A DNA stretch of 64,000 nucleotides, from positions 34,539 through 98,538 of the forward strand of contig CAZCOG010000020.1 in the NCBI GenBank assembly GCA_964500445.1, in the 5' to 3' direction. This document shows, one piece after another, positions 26,691-33,940 of the stretch. Under the pieces are notes generated by a model. That model was not told where the DNA came from. It worked only from the letters and a program-made list of their open reading frames with translations, and made no database searches. The position numbers and the translations under genes are program-made. The DNA comes from Persicitalea sp964500445. GTDB taxonomy: Bacteria > Bacteroidota > Bacteroidia > Cytophagales > Spirosomataceae. Within the stretch, counting starts at the first letter, position 1. Every line of letters starts with the position of its first letter.

Positions 26691-28652
26691 TCAAATCCCC
26701 TGCGCCTTACGCCAATGCAGGAAGTACAGGATGCGGTGGTGCAGTCGGCCCCAATTCGTCTTCTTATGCTCCGACAGCAGCTCCTCTTTTGGCTTGTTAG
26801 CGACAATATACCCTTCCAAAAGCCTTCGATTCTCTTCAATTACTTCAAAAGGACCAGGTTCTAGACTGGATATTTGTTGGTGGATGTATGGAGTAAAATC
26901 AATTTTACCCTTACGCTCAAGAATTTCGATAGGTAAAAAATCTCGCATAGCGGACCTTAAAGGTCCTCTACCGTAGCCTTCATAAAATTTCAGGTTAGAA
27001 GGTATAAACATGCATAATTCGATGAGCCGCTTATCAAAAAAAGGATGGCAGATCTGAACCTGATGATGCGCTCCCATGATGTCGTAGTATTCACTAACCT
27101 CACTCATCATTTGGTAGAGCATCCCCCGATCGATAAGTAAGTTTGTAGTCGGATGATTTTTGGCATTCATTTCCATAAAAGGAATCTTCTCTTTGGCTAG
27201 TTCTGAATCGACAGAATAATCATCGACTTTCACTGCTTTGCGGAAAAGTCTTTTCCAATACATCTGTATCAAATAATATGGGGGTATTTTTAAATGATAT
27301 AGCATTCCTTTTAAGAAATACCATTTAGCTGTAAAATAGCCGAACATCTCATGCAACTTTCTGTAAAAGAAGCTCATCATATTAAAGGAATAAATTTTCA
27401 TCCCCTCCTTACCAAACTCACTATTATATTCTTCTCTAGGATGAGTTTGATTAAGTCTCTTAACGGCCTCTTTCCAATCATTACGTGCAATAGCTTCGTA
27501 TATAAATTCACTTCCATATCCAACAACAGTATCTCCATCGCTTCCCGTAAGTAACACACGACTTTTATTTTGGTTAGCGTGGTCTAGGATAGGTATAAAA
27601 TGATTATAAGTAAGTGAAAACATTTCCGGCATATCCGAAATCTTGGCGATTTCAAGTAAAGACTCGTAATAGTTATTATTTGCAACTACTTCATGATGGA
27701 TTACAGAGTGCTTTTTTAGAAAAGGAATAACATACTTCTTCTCTGATGTTTCTTCCATTTCTGTATCAATGTAATAAGTAACTAAAAATCGTTTTTCTTT
27801 AGATAGTAGTGTACTGGCAATTGCAGATACAGAAGATGAATCTAACCCGCCACTTAAAAATGCACTTACGCCAAATGGAGTTCTGATACGACAGGCAACA
27901 GCTTCCAAAAAGATACTCTTGAAGGCATCTAAATATTCTGCATCGCTCTTAAATTGATACTTTTGAGGATCAATAGACCAGTACATTTTTTCAGTGTACT
28001 GATTAATATTGATAATTAGACAGTGCGCAGGCGGTAAACTACTTACCGCTTCGAAAAAGGTATTATGCTGGTATATATTAAACTGCCCCCAATGACAGAG
28101 ATAATTTGCTAATCGACTTCTGTCTATTTTTTTTTGTAGAGGATAAAAAGCCCACAGGGCTTTGATTTCCGAAGCGAATACAAAATATTTGCCTGGTATG
28201 TGATGAAAGTAAAATGGACGGACTCCCGAGTGATCGCGCCCACAAAAAATAGTTTGAGTAGCTGGTTCCCAGATGACGAACGCAAAATCTCCAATTAGAT
28301 AATCCAGACATTTGGTTTCCCATTTCTCATACGCAGCCAGAATCAACTGGCTATCAGGAGTAGGCAGACCGTCAACTTCTGTGGGTAAATTCAGTAACTG
28401 TCTTAACTCAGCACGATTGTCGATGCGGGCATCGGCTACCAAGATATTCCCCTGATCATTGACTAACGGCTGAACTTCCTGAAAAGACTCATACGTCACA
28501 TTCAGGTGCAGGTAACCTACTGAAATCTTAGATTGATCAAGGTAGTGTATTCCATCAGTTCCCCGATGCGCAATTCGATCCGCCATCTGCCGGACCAATC
28601 CGGCGGAAGGTTGTTCACCGTCCCACCGGATTATTCCTACGATTCCGCTCAT
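26691..28652 (-). CDS. asparagine-synthetase-like enzyme without glutaminase cysteine (lasso-cyclase-like)
   Basis: 653 residues. Residues 1-~215 are a class II glutaminase fold that starts MSGIVGII: Ser stands where the nucleophile Cys2 should be, and VADARIDN replaces the usual NGE oxyanion motif, so glutamine hydrolysis is not expected. Residues ~240-600 are the ATP-pyrophosphatase/amidation domain with PP-loop SGGLDSS (267-273) and TGSDGDTVVGYG (369-380). Such proteins activate a carboxylate as an adenylate; lasso-peptide cyclases are of this kind. It begins 13 nt after the TolB-like lipoprotein gene and is the last gene of the csg run. Base composition is more AT-rich than flanking genes. 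An ammonia-dependent asparagine synthetase or sugar amidotransferase remains possible. Confidence 0.8.
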   Translation of the reverse strand: MSGIVGIIRWDGEQPSAGLVRQMADRIAHRGTDGIHYLDQSKISVGYLHLNVTYESFQEVQPLVNDQGNILVADARIDNRAELRQLLNLPTEVDGLPTPDSQLILAAYEKWETKCLDYLIGDFAFVIWEPATQTIFCGRDHSGVRPFYFHHIPGKYFVFASEIKALWAFYPLQKKIDRSRLANYLCHWGQFNIYQHNTFFEAVSSLPPAHCLIININQYTEKMYWSIDPQKYQFKSDAEYLDAFKSIFLEAVACRIRTPFGVSAFLSGGLDSSSVSAIASTLLSKEKRFLVTYYIDTEMEETSEKKYVIPFLKKHSVIHHEVVANNNYYESLLEIAKISDMPEMFSLTYNHFIPILDHANQNKSRVLLTGSDGDTVVGYGSEFIYEAIARNDWKEAVKRLNQTHPREEYNSEFGKEGMKIYSFNMMSFFYRKLHEMFGYFTAKWYFLKGMLYHLKIPPYYLIQMYWKRLFRKAVKVDDYSVDSELAKEKIPFMEMNAKNHPTTNLLIDRGMLYQMMSEVSEYYDIMGAHHQVQICHPFFDKRLIELCMFIPSNLKFYEGYGRGPLRSAMRDFLPIEILERKGKIDFTPYIHQQISSLEPGPFEVIEENRRLLEGYIVANKPKEELLSEHKKTNWGRLHHRILYFLHWRKAQGI

Positions 28653-28665
28653 CGAAGTTTACTTC

Positions 28666-30195
28666 TTATTGTTGTTGCCGCCAGTATCCCATTTCGGCAT
28701 TGGACAGTAGTTTCACCCGCGTTCTGTTGCCATTCAAATTAGTAGAGTAGAGACTGGGTTCAGATACACCATCATTTAGGACATTTGTGAAAATAATATT
28801 CTGTCCACTAGGTGAATATCTGGGGTCCAAATCATTAGTGCCGGCTGGTTTGACTGCATTGTTATTGTTGCTTCCTGTCGAAGCAGAAAGATCTCTCAGA
28901 GTCCGATCATTGAGATACAACTCGAACAGCCGTGCATCAGCTTGCCGACCTGTTTCATCCCTGAAATCATTAATATCCATTGAGAACAATACCTCACCTC
29001 CGTCGATTGAGAGAACAGGATTACTCACACGGCGTGAACTTTTCAGGATCGTCTCTTTGGAACCACTACTGTTTATAATCATTAACTCGTTGTCGTAAAC
29101 AGTCTCACTGGTGGTACGGGCCACGATTGTTTTTGTGGCTTCGTTCCAATCACAGCCAGCAAACTGTTGACCAGGCGTAGCGCGAGCGACCTCAGTCAGC
29201 CCTGTCCCATCGATACTGATCGAATATAATCTATTGTTGCTGGGATAAATGATTTTTGATCCATTGTTAGCCCAAGAGAAAGAAAGATCTAGCGGCAACA
29301 ACCCACTTATTGGTACTTTAGTGATTTGCCGAAGACCCGTTCCGTCGCGATTAATTACAAAAATCTGTAAGCTGGTCGCCCGGTTGGAAATGAAAGCGAT
29401 TTTTTCCCGATCGGGGCTCACGATGGGCCGCCAGTTACTACCTTGGGTAGTTAATTGAACAACACTCTTATCATCATTAGCAGCATAGATTTGATAAACA
29501 CCACCCGTTTCCCGAGCAAAAACGTAATTGAGTGAAGGGAAAGTGGGCGTTTTAAATGTCCAGATTTCACTAAATACCTGTTCACGCTTGTCTTTTGCCA
29601 CTACCTGCCAGTAGTAGGTTTTATCATATTCCAAATTATCGACAAACAGGGTATCATTATTATAATCAGTCCGATAGGGTGTAGTAGGCGAACTGCCTTC
29701 TTTGAATAGATATACATCGAAGGTAAGCGTATCACGATCCGGGTCGGAGGCCGTCCAGGCAAATAACTGGCCATTGACTCCCGTCAGAGTGGTTCCCGTA
29801 GCGGGAATAGGATTGGTCGGCTTCGTTGGAGCACGGTTGGACTTGATATCTTCAGACATATAAATTGTCACCACCGGATTTTGGCTGTCCGCAACATCAA
29901 CGGTAACGTACTCGTTGTAAAGTGATGGCTTTTCGGCGCTGATCGTATAACTACCAACTGCAAGACTATCAAAGAAAAAATTACCCGTTGTGTCGGTTAA
30001 CAGGCTTCGTCCCGAGGGATTGAGCTTTATCAAAACATCCGATAAAGGCTTTTTTGTTACATTATCGATCACTTTGCCCGTAATCCTCCCAAACACTTTG
30101 GGCGTCACAAACACATCTTCAGTACACGACGCCGACCAGAGGGCAGTCAGCGCGACCACCAGGAACACTGCAATGCGGTTAATTTTAAAGTTCAT
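28666..30195 (-). CDS. lipoprotein with carboxypeptidase-regulatory-like, FnIII-like and TolB-like propeller domains
   Basis: 509 residues from the ATG at 30195 (another ATG at 30204 is equally close). The signal MNFKINRIAVFLVVALTALWSASC ends in a lipobox Cys24. Then comes a CarboxypepD_reg-like domain (GRITGKVIDNVTKKPLSDVLI), an FnIII-like domain (APTKPTNPIP ... YWQVVAKD), and a WD40/TolB-like propeller with PD40 repeats (WRPIVSPDREKIAFISNR, LDPRYSPSGQNIIFTN). It lies between csgG (gap ~60 nt) and the asparagine-synthetase homolog (13 nt). Known csg operons lack such a protein. It may be a periplasmic or surface accessory factor for the fibre (inference). Confidence 0.8.
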   Translation of the reverse strand: MNFKINRIAVFLVVALTALWSASCTEDVFVTPKVFGRITGKVIDNVTKKPLSDVLIKLNPSGRSLLTDTTGNFFFDSLAVGSYTISAEKPSLYNEYVTVDVADSQNPVVTIYMSEDIKSNRAPTKPTNPIPATGTTLTGVNGQLFAWTASDPDRDTLTFDVYLFKEGSSPTTPYRTDYNNDTLFVDNLEYDKTYYWQVVAKDKREQVFSEIWTFKTPTFPSLNYVFARETGGVYQIYAANDDKSVVQLTTQGSNWRPIVSPDREKIAFISNRATSLQIFVINRDGTGLRQITKVPISGLLPLDLSFSWANNGSKIIYPSNNRLYSISIDGTGLTEVARATPGQQFAGCDWNEATKTIVARTTSETVYDNELMIINSSGSKETILKSSRRVSNPVLSIDGGEVLFSMDINDFRDETGRQADARLFELYLNDRTLRDLSASTGSNNNNAVKPAGTNDLDPRYSPSGQNIIFTNVLNDGVSEPSLYSTNLNGNRTRVKLLSNAEMGYWRQQQ

Positions 30196-30258
30196 GAATA
30201 ACATAATAATGATGTTTTTATCAGTAAGACTTGATCGAATCAAGAAGACGTTTTCTTC

Positions 30259-31701
30259 CTAGTTTGTAGCAGGGGACGTATTCAGAACAGGGGCCGATAT
30301 GGCTCGCTTTTTGGAGCCCCGACCAATATAAAAGGATATGCCGCCCGAGAGTCGCAAAAATGAATCGTTCAATTGGCCATTGGCGACATCGTCTACCAGA
30401 TCATTGGTCATAATATAATAGTCAGCCATCACCCGAAAGCCGATTTTGTCGCTTACCAAGGCTTCCAGCCCACCGCCTGCTTTGGCATAAGAAAATGTTT
30501 TAAGATTGCTGGCGAAACCATTACCCGTAGCCGTTTGTGATACACCTACCCCCAGGCTGCCGAAAGGCGTATAACGCTGGAAGGGCAGACCCGTGTACAC
30601 GGCCGATAAATCGGCTGTACGCCAATTGCGATCTAAGGTAAAGGAGCGATCAGCAGTAAAGGTAGTAAACGAACCAACGAATCCATTGGCTTGAACCCCC
30701 CATTTAGGCGTAATATTATAGTTAACGTTCAAACCGTAACCTGGTTTCCAACGACGAATGGCATAGTCTCCGTTCAGTCGCAGCATAGAAGCGTATGGGG
30801 TAATGCTAAGCCGCGGACGCTCGATAGAATTGGTGACGCCATAAATGTCTGTACTTTGCATTTCAGCTTTTTCTGCTTCATAGGCAGCTATTTGTTCTTG
30901 TGCCTGGGCAGTAAATTTTTCATCCACTGACCACAGGTTATCTTTTACACCTTCCAGGATCAGCGCTTGCACGGCTTTTTCGATGGCTTCGGTGACAGCC
31001 ATTTGCGACGGTTCATTCGTTGTAAAGCCCGTTTCTGCCTCCAAAATCCTTTTAAAACGCACATACCGGAACAAACTGGCACTCACCGACTGCGAAAGAA
31101 TGGTTTTGGAGGAATAGACTGTCTTAAGGATTTTGCCGGAACGGGTAGCGATAGCACGTAAATAAACCGTTACCCGATCCTGGCGATATTCCGTCGATCC
31201 TCCCGCACCGAAGTACCTTAGGCCTGCGCCGCCTGTAATGATGTTTGCGTCGTAGGAAACAATACCTCCTTCGATGATCATACCGGCAAACAGCAGAGGA
31301 GGTAGTAGTTCATTCGTATTACTATACTGTGTCATACTCGAGCGGATGATCTTCCTCTCGTTGAGTAAATTACTGACATTCTCCCGCTCAATGTTCAGGA
31401 ACCACTTGCTGTCCTCCATCGCTTTCAACAGGATGTTGGTAGCGCCCTGCGTAACGGCAGTAGAAAAGTTGGATGTTTCGGCAGGCTTGTACTGGCCTGT
31501 CTGATCGCGAAATTTGTATACCGCCGTAGCCAGCACTTCTTTGGGTGGGGGCAGTGTTCGCAGCACTTCGGTGACGGAGGTTTCCTCTCCCAGACGGGCA
31601 GAATGAATGGTAGTAGGCTGGTGGAAATACGCTCTGCAACCGTTCAGCACGGCGATCAGAGCAATCAAGCCGGGCTTGAATAGATACTTTTTCAGATGCA
31701 T
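30259..31701 (-). CDS. csgG: CsgG curli secretion channel with extra C-terminal beta-barrel
   Basis: 480 residues against about 277 for E. coli CsgG. A lipoprotein signal ends LNGC (Cys22). Residues ~50-270 are the CsgG/HfaB domain: EVLATAVYKFRDQTGQYKPAE, WFLNIERENVSNLLNERKIIRSS, LLFAGMIIEGGIVSYDANIITGG and YLRAIATRSGKIL. From about 285 on a second barrel-like domain follows (RLSITPYASMLRLNGDY, GYGLNVNYNITPKWGVQ, PFGSLGVGVSQ and KIGFRVMADYYIM, with GISFYIG near the end). CsgG forms the nonameric outer-membrane pore for curlin export; the added barrel could anchor or cap it. It follows csgF. Confidence 0.92.
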   Translation of the reverse strand: MHLKKYLFKPGLIALIAVLNGCRAYFHQPTTIHSARLGEETSVTEVLRTLPPPKEVLATAVYKFRDQTGQYKPAETSNFSTAVTQGATNILLKAMEDSKWFLNIERENVSNLLNERKIIRSSMTQYSNTNELLPPLLFAGMIIEGGIVSYDANIITGGAGLRYFGAGGSTEYRQDRVTVYLRAIATRSGKILKTVYSSKTILSQSVSASLFRYVRFKRILEAETGFTTNEPSQMAVTEAIEKAVQALILEGVKDNLWSVDEKFTAQAQEQIAAYEAEKAEMQSTDIYGVTNSIERPRLSITPYASMLRLNGDYAIRRWKPGYGLNVNYNITPKWGVQANGFVGSFTTFTADRSFTLDRNWRTADLSAVYTGLPFQRYTPFGSLGVGVSQTATGNGFASNLKTFSYAKAGGGLEALVSDKIGFRVMADYYIMTNDLVDDVANGQLNDSFLRLSGGISFYIGRGSKKRAISAPVLNTSPATN

Positions 31702-31750
31702 TTTCTAAAAAACAATAAGAAATATGAGGAGGGAAGCAGGAAGCTTTTTC

Positions 31751-32179
31751 TCAGAAGTAAGGTACGGTTACTGTGGTTTCGCCGCCCTGGCCATCCACGA
31801 TACGGATATTCACGCCATTAGACCCGTTGGTAACATCCACGCGTAAATCCCCGAACTGGAAGGTACCTTCCTGTAGTGCATCTTCGCCAAATTGATTGGC
31901 CAGCAACTGCGAACTTATTCGATTTAAGATTTGGCGACTCAGAGTCTGCGAGAAGTCATCCAGAGAGTTACGAGTCGTAGTAGGTGTACTTCTGGTATTG
32001 AAATCCACCGCATTGGGATCTTTTAGCTTGTCCTGAGCTAGGGCTGAACTTTGCAGCCATTGCGCATTAAAGTAATAGCCACCAAAAGCGGGGTTCTGGG
32101 GTCGATAAGTAAGTTGCTGAGCTTTGCCGGCCGTTGCGACCGCTACGATAGAAAGAAGAAGTAAAGTAATTTTTTTCAT
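31751..32179 (-). CDS. csgF: CsgF curli assembly factor
   Basis: 142 residues from the ATG at 32179, where the signal MKKITLLLLSIVAVATAGKAQ begins. The mature N-terminus QQLTYRPQNPAFGGYYFNAQWLQSSA is the conserved CsgF segment that binds inside the CsgG pore. The C-terminus FGDLRVDVTNGSNGVNIRIVDGQGGETTVTVPYF also matches the family. CsgF couples curlin nucleation to the pore. It lies between csgE and csgG with short gaps, so it is in the same operon. Confidence 0.92.
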   Translation of the reverse strand: MKKITLLLLSIVAVATAGKAQQLTYRPQNPAFGGYYFNAQWLQSSALAQDKLKDPNAVDFNTRSTPTTTRNSLDDFSQTLSRQILNRISSQLLANQFGEDALQEGTFQFGDLRVDVTNGSNGVNIRIVDGQGGETTVTVPYF

Positions 32180-32206
32180 AGTAACATTTCTTTTTGCCAC
32201 GACCCG

Positions 32207-32740
32207 TCAATAGATTCCGTTTCCCTGCTGATCGTCGCTACCTAATTGCTTTTGAAACTCTTGAAAATTTTGGATATATTGAGTCAGCATATCGGCGGCA
32301 TTTCCCGCCATTTCTTCCACTACCCCCAAACGAGGCTGAAGAAATTGCTGATAAATCATGACGTCATTCACTGTAAGAGAAACAATCGTAGAAGTACCAA
32401 TACCACCAGGAACAGGTTGTTCGTCGATCGTTACAGTTAGTTCTTCACCAATATCGGAAAATGCAGAAGGCGAAATAAGATTGGTATCCGATTGGATAGT
32501 AAGCCATTGCTGGTATACATATTCATAAAAGTCCCGACCATTCTTTGTACGGGTTTCGTCCAGTAAAAATATTCCTGTTGCACCTTCAAGCGAAATATTC
32601 TGCTCCATAGGTACAACCAAAGATTCGTCGAAGTATTCTTCCACCAAACTTCCCCCATCCTGTCCCCAACTTACTCCGGCAATCAATACCCCCAGCAAAC
32701 TCATAAGTGAGGCCGGGAATATTTTTCTCTTACTGTCCAT
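32207..32740 (-). CDS. csgE: CsgE curli export specificity factor
   Basis: 177 residues with a signal peptide ending VSWGQ. The CsgE domain begins near residue 55: GIFLLDETRTKNGRDFYEYVYQQW, then ELTVTIDEQPVPGGIGTSTIVSLTVNDVMIYQQFLQPR, as in the E. coli protein. CsgE caps CsgG on the periplasmic side and selects curlins. Compared with E. coli (about 129 residues) it is longer, with a C-terminal tail rich in Gln/Asn. Its start overlaps the 3' end of the CsgB-like gene by 11 nt, indicating coupling. Confidence 0.9.
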   Translation of the reverse strand: MDSKRKIFPASLMSLLGVLIAGVSWGQDGGSLVEEYFDESLVVPMEQNISLEGATGIFLLDETRTKNGRDFYEYVYQQWLTIQSDTNLISPSAFSDIGEELTVTIDEQPVPGGIGTSTIVSLTVNDVMIYQQFLQPRLGVVEEMAGNAADMLTQYIQNFQEFQKQLGSDDQQGNGIY

Positions 32741-33218
32741 TAATCAATACTTTCATACCTCCGCTTTGCTCAATTCTGATCGGACGGTTCAACAAACCAG
32801 ATCCATTGTCGATGAGCTGGTTGTCGTTGCCACGCTGAACAATTTGAAGTGTGTTATTGCTGGCTTCGAGACTTCGTAGCTGCAGATCGTTGTTGTTTCC
32901 CAACTGCGAGAACTGATAGTTACTTCCTTCGCCCAGAATGTTGAGATCCATGTTGTTGAAATTTCCCTGCTGAACGAGCCGAAGGCTGTTCTCACCGGCG
33001 TTGGGGTTTATATTCTGGCGGTTGAAACTTCCTTGCTGGTAAGAGACTGTTTCTCCGGTTTGACCTATCTGCACCGAAGATGCATTGGTAAGAACGCTTT
33101 GTACCATTAAGTCTGATCTGGTAAGAACGGTCAACTCTGGAGCGCCTCCAAGTTGTTGGGCCCGGGTAAGGGTTGAGCTCAGGATAATGGTAAGGACAAA
33201 TGCGGCAATTTCTTTCAT
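32730..33218 (-). CDS. CsgB-like curlin-repeat protein (candidate nucleator)
   Basis: 162 residues from the ATG at 33218 (signal MKEIAAFVLTIILSSTLTRAQ). The mature part carries degenerate curlin repeats with regularly spaced Gln/Asn and Gly: SSVQIGQTGETVSYQQGSFN, NSLRLVQQGNFNNMD, NYQFSQLGNNNDLQ and NTLQIVQRGNDNQL. Repeats are less regular than in the curlins upstream and the protein is first in the csgEFG transcript, as expected for a CsgB-type minor subunit (inference). Its 3' end overlaps csgE. Confidence 0.8.
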   Translation of the reverse strand: MKEIAAFVLTIILSSTLTRAQQLGGAPELTVLTRSDLMVQSVLTNASSVQIGQTGETVSYQQGSFNRQNINPNAGENSLRLVQQGNFNNMDLNILGEGSNYQFSQLGNNNDLQLRSLEASNNTLQIVQRGNDNQLIDNGSGLLNRPIRIEQSGGMKVLINGQ

Positions 33219-33286
33219 TTGGATGTCCAAAAAAATATTTTTCAGGGTGATTTTTTGAAGATACGCGTCCCTAAGCAAAAGAGTTG

Positions 33287-33294
33287 CAAAGGTA
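33287..33294 (-). promoter_or_regulatory. candidate -7 box for csgB-like/csgEFG operon
   Basis: Reverse strand reads TACCTTTG, a perfect TAnnTTTG, 69 nt before the CsgB-like start. It would drive the transcript csgB-like, csgE, csgF, csgG, lipoprotein and asparagine-synthetase homolog. The -33 element is unclear. Confidence 0.45.
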
Positions 33295-33367
33295 TCAGAT
33301 TTTTTAAAAATTTTATGCATCCAACCCAACTATTTAGCAAGCGGCAGCAGGTTGGAAAGTAGTCGAT

Positions 33368-33733
33368 TTAATTCTGTTTTATTGAGACAGTATTCCCTGA
33401 TCCCGATTGGGTTACCTGTACTGAATTTCCTTTGCCACCTTTGGTTTCAATAGATACGACGTTGCTTTTGCCCCGCTGACTCACGGCCACATTTTCCATA
33501 GTCTCCTCGAGTGAGCCGGACATGGCGGTAGTATCTATCAGGATCTGATTGCTGCCGTTTTGGGTAATGACTCTCGTGCGGGGAGACAGGGTGTCACCTT
33601 CATTGCTTTTCACTTCCATTTTGAATACGTTATTATTCCCCTTCTGAACGATTTGATTGTTTTTAGGAGTAGTCTGACCAAATGCTGCCGTAGCTGAGCC
33701 AATTAGTCCCAGAATAAGGAGTGTATTTTTCAT
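33368..33733 (-). CDS. short curlin-repeat protein
   Basis: 121 residues from the ATG at 33733, with signal MKNTLLILGLIGSATAAFGQ. About four curlin-like repeats follow: NNQIVQKGNNNVFKMEV, TRVITQNGSNQILI, ENVAVSQRGKSNVVSIE and NSVQVTQSGSGNTVSIKQN. Size and repeat number resemble E. coli CsgA/CsgB. It lies between the giant-curlin terminator and the csgB-like promoter, so it may be its own transcription unit. A major-subunit or nucleator role cannot be decided by sequence. Confidence 0.8.
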   Translation of the reverse strand: MKNTLLILGLIGSATAAFGQTTPKNNQIVQKGNNNVFKMEVKSNEGDTLSPRTRVITQNGSNQILIDTTAMSGSLEETMENVAVSQRGKSNVVSIETKGGKGNSVQVTQSGSGNTVSIKQN

Positions 33734-33861
33734 GTGCTTTATAAATAGATTGTTGATAATAGAAAATGCTCTTGTTTGTCTACTCCCCCGCCATTCAGAA
33801 GTTATTAGTAAAACTCCCTTTGCAGGAAAATATTGCAGACTGTAAAAAAATTGCAGACTAT

Positions 33862-33904
33862 AAAAAAGCATGAAGACCGACCCTTTCGGCGCCGGTCTTC
33901 ATGC
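33862..33904 (-). terminator. Rho-independent terminator after giant curlin gene
   Basis: GCATGAAGACCG (33868-33879) pairs perfectly with CGGTCTTCATGC (33893-33904), 12 bp with a 13-nt loop. On the minus strand it is followed directly by six T (33867-33862). It separates the long curlin genes from the short curlin and assembly genes. Confidence 0.85.
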
Positions 33905-33940
33905 CGTACTTAACTATTCCGCAGAATGGTTAGCGACTCC

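Noticed and set aside
33834..33866. Two copies of TTGCAGACT(G/A)TAAAAAA before the terminator
   Set aside because: Short, only two copies, and partly explained by the terminator T-run.
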